A DNA stretch of 6,912 nucleotides from an uncultured Clostridiaceae bacterium (GTDB taxonomy: Bacteria; Bacillota; Clostridia; Lachnospirales; Lachnospiraceae). The position numbers and the translations under genes were made by a program. The stretch is taken from positions 1 to 6,912 of the forward strand of contig CAUCBQ010000111.1 of assembly GCA_958441075.1 (NCBI GenBank). Direction: 5' to 3'. The first letter of the stretch is position 1, and every line of letters starts with the position of its first letter. Under the pieces are notes generated by a model. It was not told where the DNA came from, made no database searches, and saw only the letters and a program-made list of their open reading frames with translations. Positions 1-6,066 of the stretch are shown here, piece after piece.

Positions 1-99
1 GGTACGTCCCTCCTCCAGCCTTTCCGGTGTGATCCAGTTTACCCTTCCCTCTTCTCTCTCATCCTGATTCATCTGATCTCTATCTTTTTCTTCGTACAT
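1..99 (-). CDS. Unidentified protein, N-terminal 33 residues only (runs off window)
   Basis: An open frame begins with ATG at 99-97 and stays open to the window edge, giving 33 codons. It is preceded by an AAGGAG ribosome binding site (plus-strand 108-113) with an 8-base spacer, and further up by a putative -10 box, so the start is well supported even though the protein is cut off. The visible N-terminus starts MYEEKDRDQ, is highly charged and rich in Glu, Asp and Arg, and then reads VNWITPERLEEGRT. There is no signal peptide or membrane segment in this part, so the N-terminus is probably cytoplasmic. I do not recognise the family and assign no function. It is transcribed divergently from tmcAL across a region of about 200 bases. 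Confidence 0.7.
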   Translation of the reverse strand, partial: MYEEKDRDQMNQDEREEGRVNWITPERLEEGRT

Positions 100-107
100 A
101 ACGAATG

Positions 108-113
108 CTCCTT
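108..113 (-). promoter_or_regulatory. Ribosome binding site of the divergent partial gene
   Basis: AAGGAG on the minus strand, 8 bases before ATG at 99. It supports that start for a gene of which only 33 codons are visible. Confidence 0.65.
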
Positions 114-138
114 TCATGTAATTCCTTTTGATGTCTAA

Positions 139-144
139 ATCATA
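139..144 (-). promoter_or_regulatory. Putative -10 box of the divergent gene
   Basis: The minus strand reads TATGAT (five of six consensus bases), about 40 bases before the start codon at 99. A transcript would start near 132 and carry a short leader. No good -35 element stands 16-18 bases upstream; that space is occupied by the ACAGAATT boxes. This would fit a promoter that depends on an activator or is blocked by a repressor, but the call rests only on sequence resemblance. Confidence 0.35.
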
Positions 145-148
145 TGAA

Positions 149-189
149 ACAGAATTGTTGGATTTGTGACAGAATTGTGGAAATTCTGT
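149..189. repeat. Three ACAGAATT boxes (two direct, one inverted)
   Basis: The 8-mer ACAGAATT occurs at 149-156 and 169-176, exactly 20 bases apart, and its reverse complement AATTCTGT lies at 182-189. The second and third copies form a perfect 8-base inverted repeat around the 5-base centre GTGGA. The two direct copies also share flanking bases (ACAGAATTGTTGGA versus ACAGAATTGTGGA). The cluster lies immediately upstream of the putative -10 box of the divergent gene and about 40 bases upstream of the likely tmcAL promoter. The arrangement resembles an operator for a dimeric regulator. The regulator is unknown. Confidence 0.55.
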
Positions 190-227
190 GTCTTTGCTTT
201 TTATATTCCGATCTGCAAGGTTGCCGG

Positions 228-258
228 TTGATAATTTTACAAAAACAGGTAATATAGT
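228..258 (+). promoter_or_regulatory. Putative promoter of tmcAL
   Basis: TTGATA at 228-233 resembles a -35 box. Two overlapping -10 candidates follow: TAATAT at 250-255 (16-base spacer) and TATAGT at 253-258 (19-base spacer). Neither spacing is the ideal 17, so the exact element is uncertain, but the AT-rich stretch is in the right place for a leader of about 30-35 bases before the ATG at 298. Confidence 0.4.
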
Positions 259-268
259 AAGAAGAATA

Positions 269-282
269 CGGCAAATCTGCCG
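269..282 (+). other. Small hairpin in the tmcAL leader
   Basis: CGGCA at 269-273 and TGCCG at 278-282 can pair around a 4-base AATC loop. The stem ends two bases before the AAAGGAG ribosome binding site (285-291). With only five base pairs and no T run it is not a terminator. It could modestly affect ribosome access, or be chance. Confidence 0.3.
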
Positions 283-297
283 CCAAAGGAGCAGTTT

Positions 298-1566
298 ATG
301 AACATAACGGGAATTATTGCGGAATATAACCCATTTCACGGGGGACACTATTTTCATATACAGGAAGCGAAAAAAAATACAGCTGCGGATTACTGCATTG
401 CGGTTATGAGCGGGGATTTTGTCCAGCGGGGAGAACCGGCTGTTTTTGATAAATATCTGCGCACAAAAATGGCCTTAATGGGAGGCGCAGATCTGGTGAT
501 TGAGCTTCCTTCTGTCTTTGCGGTCAGCAGCGCTGAGGACTTCAGCGCCTGCGGCGTAAAGCTTTTAAGCCGGCTGGGAGCTGTAACCCACCTTTGTTTT
601 GGAAGCGAGGACGGAAATCTGGATAAAATCCTGGCAGCGGCAAAGGTTCTGGCTGATGAAAGCCCTGATTTTTCAGCCCGCCTGCAGGAAGCCATGAAAC
701 AGGGCTTAAGCTGGCCTCAGGCCCGAAACAGAGCCCTTCTTTCCATGGACTCACTGGCACCGTTTAAAAAGGAACCATTAAACCAGCTTCTGGGATCACC
801 GAACAATCTTCTGGGAATTGAATACTGCAAGGCGATTCTTCGCTGCCACAGCTCCATCCGGCCTGTAACCATCCAAAGAAAAGGACAGGGGTATCACGAT
901 GAAGCTATGGAATTGGGGCAGGCATCTGCATCGGCTATTCGAAAAAGCCTTCTTGCGCTTCAGACGTCCCAACAGCCCCCGGCAGAGGATGTCCCGGCCT
1001 CTTTGAAAGCCCACGTTCCTTCTCAGCTTCTGCCCCTTTATTCCCAGGGCCGGATTCTGGGACCTGAAGACTGCAGAGAGCTTTTAAACTACCGCCTTCT
1101 TGCTCTGGCCCATGAGGGGGCAGATCTTACCGCTTTTTCAGATGTTTCAAAGGAGCTGGCAGACCGTCTTGGCGGACAGCTGTTACAGTATGAGGGGTGG
1201 GAGGGAAGAATCCGCCAGCTAAAGACAAAACAGTATACCTATACGCGAATCAGCCGCGCCCTGACCCATATTCTTCTGGGAATCACAGATGAAAAGGTGC
1301 TGAAAGCCAGACAGCTGGGCTATGCCCCCTATGCCAGAATCCTGGGCTTCAGAAAAGAAGCGGGACCTCTGCTGTCCCTTTTAAAGAAACAGTCAGAAAT
1401 CCCGCTTATCACAAAAACCGCAAATGTTTCGCAAATCCTCACCGGAGAAGCCCTGGAACTTTTCAGGCAGGATCTGTTCTCTTCCCATGTGCGTCAAAGT
1501 ATGGAAGCTGCAAAATACGGTCCGATCGGACGAAACGAATTTAATCAGCCTATCTGCATTATATGA
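298..1566 (+). CDS. tmcAL: tRNA(Met) cytidine acetate ligase TmcAL
   Basis: This cytoplasmic enzyme of the nucleotidyltransferase superfamily (YlbM in Bacillus) activates acetate with ATP and transfers it to the wobble cytidine (C34) of elongator tRNA-Met, giving N4-acetylcytidine, which helps AUG be read accurately. The N-terminus carries the nucleotidyltransferase signature GIIAEYNPFHGGH (residues 5-17), with the HxGH-type motif at His14-His17. Further family blocks are MSGDFVQRGEPA (37-48), FGSE (101-104), SPNNLLGIEY (167-176), RKGQGYH (194-200) and ASAIR (211-215). The protein has 422 residues, close to the family's usual 400 or so, and looks intact. The start is fixed by AAAGGAG at 285-291, six bases before ATG. 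It stands alone on the plus strand, divergent from the gene at 1-99 and convergent with the methyltransferase gene, 24 bases away. Confidence 0.93.
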   Translation: MNITGIIAEYNPFHGGHYFHIQEAKKNTAADYCIAVMSGDFVQRGEPAVFDKYLRTKMALMGGADLVIELPSVFAVSSAEDFSACGVKLLSRLGAVTHLCFGSEDGNLDKILAAAKVLADESPDFSARLQEAMKQGLSWPQARNRALLSMDSLAPFKKEPLNQLLGSPNNLLGIEYCKAILRCHSSIRPVTIQRKGQGYHDEAMELGQASASAIRKSLLALQTSQQPPAEDVPASLKAHVPSQLLPLYSQGRILGPEDCRELLNYRLLALAHEGADLTAFSDVSKELADRLGGQLLQYEGWEGRIRQLKTKQYTYTRISRALTHILLGITDEKVLKARQLGYAPYARILGFRKEAGPLLSLLKKQSEIPLITKTANVSQILTGEALELFRQDLFSSHVRQSMEAAKYGPIGRNEFNQPICII

Positions 1567-1590
1567 TCGACTGATCCCATACTTCCTTAT

Positions 1591-2853
1591 TTATTCAGCA
1601 ATTCCGTCGTTTTCTTTCATCCTCAGTTCCGGCGCCAGCAGCCGCACAATAGCCGGATCTGCCTGCAGAAATTCCAGAAGCTGCCCAAGCTGCATTCCTG
1701 TCTTTTCCCGTGCCTTCTGAGAGGCAGCGTCATTTCCCTGACGGACGGCACGGATGAGGATGTTTTTCGGTGTGTGTTCCATATCGATAAATTCCAGAAT
1801 CTGGGTACGATACCCCCGATACTCCAGTACCTGAGCCCGGATGGCATCGGTATAAAGGGCAGCCATGCGCTCCTTGATCAAACCGTAGCCAAACACCGGC
1901 TTCATCAGCGGATTTTCAATCTGACGATTCAGCTCATGCTGACAGCAGGGAACAGACAGGATCACCTTTGCGCCCCAGCCCACAGCCTTTTCCAGAGCAT
2001 AATCCGTAGCCAGATCGCAGGCGTGAAGGGTTACTACCATATCCACCCGGTCTACGCCCTCATAGGAAGCAATATCCCCGCAGAAGAAGCTCAGGCGGTC
2101 ATAGCCATAGGCTTTTGCCAGAGCATCACAGCGGCGGATTACATCCTCCTTCAGATCAAGGCCGATAATCCGGACCGGATAACCTTTTAATTCTTTCAGA
2201 TAGTAATACATGGCAAAGGTCAGGTAGGATTTACCGCATCCAAAGTCCAGAATCACAGACTCCCTGCTGGAGTCCAGATTAGGAAGGATATCCTCGATAA
2301 ATTCCAGAAAACGGTTGATCTGGCGGTATTTATCATAACGGCTGCGGACAATTTTCCCCTCTGCCGTCATAACCCCCAGATCCACCAAAAAGGGAACAGG
2401 GATTCCTTCTTCCAGAATATGGCGCTTTCTGCGGTTGTGCTCCAAAAGACGCGGCTCCTTTTCCTGCCCTTCAAAACGTGGACGAATCTTCTCAGATCCG
2501 ACTGCTTCTGTGCATTTCTTTTTACGGATTTTTACGGTTACCTTTCCCTTTTTGCTCACCAGCACTACTCCGGTTCCGTGTATTCCGCTCATCTCTGCCT
2601 GTCTGAAGTTATTCTCCAGCATCTGGCATACATAGGAAACCGCTTCTTTGGGGGTGAAATTTCGGTGAAACGCCTGTTTTCCCACCTGTTCCTCTGCCTG
2701 AAATACCAGTTCTCCCTTTAAAAGCAGAGGGCGCATCCGGCTGCGGCTGCACCTGGCGGGATCTGACGGGTGGCTTAAAAGCAGCCGTTCCAATCCTTCA
2801 TCCAAAAACATCTCCAGCCCTTCTTCCAGCTTTTTACGTTCATTCTGATCCAT
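1591..2853 (-). CDS. Class I SAM-dependent methyltransferase (Methyltransf_32/GSTCD-like)
   Basis: A probable S-adenosylmethionine-dependent methyltransferase of unknown substrate, 420 residues. The Rossmann-type domain spans roughly residues 195-370: motif I is ILDFGCGKSYLTF (201-213), the acidic ribose-binding position is in GLDLK (231-235), and further blocks are TLHACD (275-280), VPCCQHELN (301-309) and EHTPKNILIRA (359-369). The HACD and CCQHEL blocks match the family that includes GSTCD and METTL25-type proteins. The N-terminal half (1-190) has a basic segment (VKIRKKK, near 107-113) that might touch nucleic acid; this is inference. The frame extends upstream to a TTG at 2886 that overlaps the phosphatase stop codon, but AAGGAG (2861-2866) lies seven bases before ATG at 2853, so I place the start there. 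It is the last gene of the minus-strand series, 29 bases after the phosphatase gene. No terminator is apparent downstream. Confidence 0.85.
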   Translation of the reverse strand: MDQNERKKLEEGLEMFLDEGLERLLLSHPSDPARCSRSRMRPLLLKGELVFQAEEQVGKQAFHRNFTPKEAVSYVCQMLENNFRQAEMSGIHGTGVVLVSKKGKVTVKIRKKKCTEAVGSEKIRPRFEGQEKEPRLLEHNRRKRHILEEGIPVPFLVDLGVMTAEGKIVRSRYDKYRQINRFLEFIEDILPNLDSSRESVILDFGCGKSYLTFAMYYYLKELKGYPVRIIGLDLKEDVIRRCDALAKAYGYDRLSFFCGDIASYEGVDRVDMVVTLHACDLATDYALEKAVGWGAKVILSVPCCQHELNRQIENPLMKPVFGYGLIKERMAALYTDAIRAQVLEYRGYRTQILEFIDMEHTPKNILIRAVRQGNDAASQKAREKTGMQLGQLLEFLQADPAIVRLLAPELRMKENDGIAE

Positions 2854-2860
2854 AGGAACA

Positions 2861-2866
2861 CTCCTT
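2861..2866 (-). promoter_or_regulatory. Ribosome binding site that fixes the methyltransferase start
   Basis: AAGGAG on the minus strand with a seven-base spacer to ATG at 2853. It favours this ATG over the upstream in-frame TTG at 2886. Confidence 0.75.
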
Positions 2867-2882
2867 TTTATTTCTGTCTGTG

Positions 2883-3518
2883 TCAATCTTCCTTCCAGTT
2901 CTTTCTCAAAAGCTCCGGACAGGCTTCCAGATGGGCGTAGTCATTAAAGCGCTCCAGCGTAAAACGTCTATGGCATTTATCCCATTTTAATTGTGTGATA
3001 CTTGTATTTTCCAGATCCTTCCCAAGAAGCCGCCAGTTTTCCAGAGGCATTTTCAGGTACCAGGCCGTCATGGCCCGGATCACTCCGCCGTGAGTTACTA
3101 CAGCAATCCTCTCATGACCGCTTTCCGTAAGCTTTTCCAGAACCGGGCCTGCCCTGCGGATCACATCTGACGCGCACTCGCCTCCCGGATAAGGCAAATC
3201 TTCTGTCATGGCAGCCTGCCTCTCTTTAAACTCCAGAAACCGGACTGCAATCTCTTCGTCCGAAAGTCCTTCCATTTCCCCAAAAGAAATTTCTCCAAGC
3301 TCCGGACAAATCTGATGGGGAAGGCGTAAAAAACGGTTCATTTCTTCAGCTGTCTGTACTGCCCGGATCAGGCTGCTGGAATAAAGAGCGTCAATCCCCC
3401 ATTCTCTAAGCCGACGCCCAAGAAGGGCTGCCTGACGGCGGCCCTCCGGAGAAAGATCTACATTAACATTACAAAGCCTGCTGCTCTGGCGGCCATGGCG
3501 TATAAGATACAGCTCCAT
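2883..3518 (-). CDS. Histidine phosphatase family protein
   Basis: A cytoplasmic member of the histidine phosphatase (phosphoglycerate mutase-like) superfamily, 211 residues, the usual length for the small bacterial branch. The phospho-accepting histidine lies in LIRHGRQ (residues 5-11, His8), where many relatives have RHGET or RHGQT. Other active-site elements are SSSLIRAVQTAE (47-58, Arg52), the FGEMEGL block (79-85) and the second catalytic histidine in VTHGGVIRAM (141-150, His143). The C-terminal NTSITQLKWD and FNDYAHL segments are also typical. The substrate cannot be deduced: relatives include phosphoglycerate mutases, alpha-ribazole phosphatases and broad phosphatases, and no cobalamin genes are visible here. 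GAGG at 3526-3529 lies seven bases before the ATG. It starts 11 bases after the PFL-like gene ends, so co-transcription is likely. Confidence 0.9.
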   Translation of the reverse strand: MELYLIRHGRQSSRLCNVNVDLSPEGRRQAALLGRRLREWGIDALYSSSLIRAVQTAEEMNRFLRLPHQICPELGEISFGEMEGLSDEEIAVRFLEFKERQAAMTEDLPYPGGECASDVIRRAGPVLEKLTESGHERIAVVTHGGVIRAMTAWYLKMPLENWRLLGKDLENTSITQLKWDKCHRRFTLERFNDYAHLEACPELLRKNWKED

Positions 3519-3529
3519 TGTCCTGCCTC

Positions 3530-4895
3530 TTAATTCTTAAAGCTGTGGATCGGAGCCGGAATACGTCCGCCTCTTGTCACGAACTTCTCACAGGAAAATG
3601 TATTTACAGGAATAATGGGGGCATATCCCAAAAGTCCGCCGAACTCTGCCGTATCTCCTACCTTTTTTCCAATTACAGGAATCAGGCGTACTGCGGTTGT
3701 CTTCTGATTTACCATACCGATCGCAGCCTCATCTGCAATGATGCCGGCAATGGTAGAAGCCGGGGTATCCCCTGGAATAGCAATCATATCAAGGCCTACT
3801 GAGCAGACACAGGTCATGGCCTCCAGCTTTTCAATGGTAAGGGCTCCCAGGCTTACCGCATCAATCATGCCCTGATCCTCGCTGACCGGGATGAAGGCCC
3901 CGCTTAAACCGCCCACATAGGAGGACGCCATAACGCCGCCCTTCTTTACCTGGTCATTTAACATGGCAAGGGCCGCTGTAGTGCCGGGGGCGCCTACTCT
4001 CTCTAAACCGATTTCTTCCAGAATCTCTGCCACGCTGTCGCCTACAGCAGGCGTAGGAGCCAGAGAAAGATCAATGATGCCAAAGGGAATACCCAGACGT
4101 TTGGAAGCCTCCTGCGCTACCAGCTGGCCTACACGGGTAATCTTAAAGGCTGTTTTCTTAATGGTTTCACAGAGCACTTCAAAATTGGCTCCCCTTACCT
4201 TTTCCAAGGCTACCTTCACAACACCGGGACCGCTGACTCCCACATTGATAATGGCATCCGCCTCTGTAACGCCATGGAACGCACCTGCCATAAAGGGATT
4301 GTCGTCCGGGGCATTGCAGAATACTACCAGCTTGGCGCAGCCCAGAGAATCATTATCCCCTGTAGCCTCAGCCGTTTCCTTCACAATCCGCCCCATAAGC
4401 TCTACTGCATCCATATTCAGCCCGGTCTTTGTGGACCCCACATTGACAGAACTGCAGATCCGTTCTGTCTGAGCCAGAGCCTGAGGGATGGAAAGGATCA
4501 GATTCCTGTCCGCTGCGGTCATCCCCTTACTTACAAGGGCAGAGTAACCGCCGATAAAGTTAACGCCTACCTCCTTTGCCGCACGGTCCAGTGTCTTTTG
4601 CAATCGTCACAAAATCTTCCGGCTTTTTGCAGGCTGCTCCGCCAACCAGAGCAATGGGGGTGACGGAAATACGTTTATTTACAATGGGAATTCCAAAGTC
4701 ACGCTCAATATCTTTTCCGGTAGAGACCAGATTTTTTGCCAGCGCAGTGATTTTTCTGTAAATCTTTTCATTCAGAGCATTCAGATCGCTGTCTGCACAG
4801 TCCAAAAGGCTGATACCCATAGTAATGGTACGGACATCCAGTTTTTCATGCTCAATCATGTTATTTGTTTCATTTACTTCATAAATATTTATCAT
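3530..4895 (-). pseudogene. PFL family protein (UPF0210/DUF711), split by a frameshift at 4595
   Basis: This gene encodes a protein of the UPF0210 (DUF711) family, whose fold resembles pyruvate formate-lyase but whose reaction is unknown. The first frame runs from ATG at 4895 (MINIYEVNET, then RTITMGISLLDC, residues 22-33) through EDFVTIAK (93-100). The family sequence then resumes one base later as TLDRAAKEVGVNFIGGYSAL and continues to a stop at 3530. Read through, the product is 454 residues, the normal family length, with GSTKTGLNMDAV, APTPAVGDSVAE and the C-terminal RGGRIPAPIHSFKN intact. The extra base is the G after GCAAAA on the minus strand (plus-strand C at 4595). As written, translation ends at a TAA at 4562-4560 after 111 residues. 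All the rest looks under selection, so a sequencing error or very recent mutation is likely. It follows the ACT gene by 33 bases, a common pairing. Confidence 0.88.
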
Positions 4896-4928
4896 AGCCC
4901 GTCTGTTCCTTCCCTTTTTTTCCGGTTA

Positions 4929-5201
4929 TCAGATTCTGTGCATTTTTGTAAAGATCTCTTCTCTCTGGATCTTAACGAAAACGCCAATCCCCCCTCCAAG
5001 CTGTTCAAGCTCCTCTGCCGCCTGTCCGAAGGAACTGTCCAGAGCGCTTATGTCCACGATCATCATCATGTTGAAATATCCCTGTACAATGGTCTGGGAA
5101 ATATCCAGAATATTGATGTGATGCTCTGCCAGATAGGTGCATACCTTTGCAATAATGCCTACGGTGTCTTTTCCAACTACAGTAATGATTGCTTTGCTCA
5201 T
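4929..5201 (-). CDS. ACT domain-containing protein (UPF0237 family)
   Basis: A stand-alone ACT domain of 90 residues, related to the small regulatory domains that bind amino acids and other small ligands; members of this family have no assigned reaction. The N-terminal beta-alpha segment reads AIITVVGKDTVGIIAKVCTYL and is followed by HHINILDISQTIVQGYFNMMM. The protein ends with the family's characteristic EEIFTKMHRI. An upstream in-frame ATG at 5207 would add two residues, but GAGGAG (5209-5214) would then be only one base away. From that site the ATG at 5201 is seven bases off, so I choose it, giving the usual family length of about 90. It is the first gene after the promoter at 5233-5262 and precedes the PFL-like gene by 33 bases. 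The pairing suggests the two proteins act together, perhaps with the ACT domain sensing a ligand; this is inference. Confidence 0.92.
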   Translation of the reverse strand: MSKAIITVVGKDTVGIIAKVCTYLAEHHINILDISQTIVQGYFNMMMIVDISALDSSFGQAAEELEQLGGGIGVFVKIQREEIFTKMHRI

Positions 5202-5208
5202 ATTCATT

Positions 5209-5214
5209 CTCCTC
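5209..5214 (-). promoter_or_regulatory. Ribosome binding site that fixes the ACT-protein start
   Basis: GAGGAG on the minus strand, seven bases before ATG at 5201 and only one base before the alternative ATG at 5207. It decides the start in favour of 5201. Confidence 0.75.
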
Positions 5215-5232
5215 TTTCATTGTAATGGCTAC

Positions 5233-5262
5233 ATTATATATTAAACTTGTTAATAAAAGCAA
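5233..5262 (-). promoter_or_regulatory. Promoter of the ACT/PFL-like/phosphatase/methyltransferase unit
   Basis: The minus strand has a perfect -10 box TATAAT (plus 5233-5238) and TTGCTT (plus 5257-5262) as a partial -35 box, with an 18-base spacer. The gap of 67 bases after the WalJ-like gene is markedly AT-rich. Transcription would begin near 5226, about 25 bases before the ATG at 5201, leaving just room for the GAGGAG site. This gap is the only clear candidate start of a new transcription unit within the minus-strand series. No terminator is visible before it, so read-through from polA-coaE-walJ remains possible. Confidence 0.6.
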
Positions 5263-5268
5263 GAGTAA

Positions 5269-6066
5269 TTATAAGTAAACAATGTCACTCATCCGATCTC
5301 TGGCCGCTACGGAAATAGAAAAATCCGATGCGCCGTAAGGGCAGTCTCCCTCGTCAATCTCCAGGCGGACCGTTTCATAGGCCAGCTCAGGATAATTATT
5401 TTCCCTGCTCAAATGGCCTAAAAAGATCTTTTTTAACCGGTCATGAAGAATACGGCTTAAAAGGCGTCCTGCATTTTCATTTGACAAATGTCCATGGTCT
5501 CCCAGAATTCTGCGCTTTAAGGGATAGGGATAAGGTCCTGTTTCCAGCATCCGCACATCATGATTGGATTCTAAAAGCACCGCATCAAGGCCCTGAAGAT
5601 TCTCTACAATATATTCGTCAAAATGACCCATGTCCGTTGCCACTGCCACGGATTTTTCCTGATACTCTACCCGGTAAGCAACCGGGTCTGCTGCATCATG
5701 ATCGATTTTAAAGGGGTGTATTTTCAGATCTCCCACCATAAAATCCACATCCGGCTCAATGGGCGTCAAAAGCTCTTTGTCAAAAGCTCCCAGACTGCTG
5801 CAGGATGCAATTCCTGCCAGTGTTTTTCTGGTGCCGTAAATGGGCAGGTGGTATTTTCTGGAGATCACCCCCAGGCCGCGGATATGATCCGAATGCTCAT
5901 GGGTAACCAGAATCCCTGCCATATCACTTCCTGCCAGCCCAAGTTCATTTAACCCGGTCATAATCCTCTTATTGCTGATTCCTGCATCTACCAGAATATG
6001 TGTCTGGTCAGAACCGATGTAAATGCAGTTTCCGCTGCTTCCGCTTGCTATGCTTACCATTCTCAT
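5269..6066 (-). CDS. walJ: MBL-fold metallo-hydrolase, WalJ/YycJ family
   Basis: A cytoplasmic metallo-beta-lactamase-fold hydrolase of 265 residues, normal for the WalJ/YycJ family, whose members are linked to nucleic acid processing (Bacillus YycJ has been described as an exonuclease connected to mismatch repair). The N-terminus has the family block SIASGSSGNCIYIG (residues 5-18) and LVDAGIS (25-31). The metal site is visible as HEHSDH (56-61), His123 in KIDHDAADP and Asp145 in ATDMGHFD; the family-specific ESNHD (166-170) and GDHGHLSN (189-196) follow. The start ATG at 6066 overlaps the coaE stop as ATGA, which suggests translational coupling; a purine-rich GGAAGGGA lies about 11 bases upstream. 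In Bacillus the family sits in the walRK operon, but no walR, walK, walH or walI is visible here; the neighbours are polA and coaE. Another MBL nuclease activity cannot be excluded. Confidence 0.88.
   Translation of the reverse strand: MRMVSIASGSSGNCIYIGSDQTHILVDAGISNKRIMTGLNELGLAGSDMAGILVTHEHSDHIRGLGVISRKYHLPIYGTRKTLAGIASCSSLGAFDKELLTPIEPDVDFMVGDLKIHPFKIDHDAADPVAYRVEYQEKSVAVATDMGHFDEYIVENLQGLDAVLLESNHDVRMLETGPYPYPLKRRILGDHGHLSNENAGRLLSRILHDRLKKIFLGHLSRENNYPELAYETVRLEIDEGDCPYGASDFSISVAARDRMSDIVYL

Noticed and set aside
269..282. CGGCA/TGCCG hairpin as a terminator or riboswitch
   Set aside because: It has only five base pairs, no T run and no larger conserved structure around it, so it is listed only as a small leader hairpin.
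1774..2190. Plus-strand open frame of 138 codons opposite the methyltransferase gene
   Set aside because: It runs antisense to the SAM-binding domain coding region and shows no family motif of its own.
1669..2310. Recurring AAATTCCAGAA segments within the methyltransferase gene
   Set aside because: They code for similar peptide pieces (such as LEFI) in the same reading frame and codon preference explains them; spacing is irregular and they are not a repeat array.
2854..2886. TTG start of the methyltransferase overlapping the phosphatase stop codon
   Set aside because: AAGGAG at 2861-2866 sits at ideal distance from ATG 2853, while the overlapping TTG would depend entirely on coupling.
3963..4472. 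Plus-strand open frame of 169 codons opposite the PFL-like gene
   Set aside because: It lies wholly antisense to a strongly conserved gene, and its translation is low-complexity Ser/Thr/Pro-rich with no recognisable motif. It is a shadow of the real reading frame.
3530..4603. Separate gene starting at TTG 4603 for the larger part of the PFL-like protein
   Set aside because: The TTG has no ribosome binding site, and the first 100 residues of the family are encoded in the neighbouring frame just upstream. One frameshifted gene explains both parts better than two genes.
5005..5262. Minus-strand open frame of 85 codons overlapping the ACT gene
   Set aside because: It is out of frame with the conserved ACT domain, and its translation is an obvious frame-shifted shadow of that gene.
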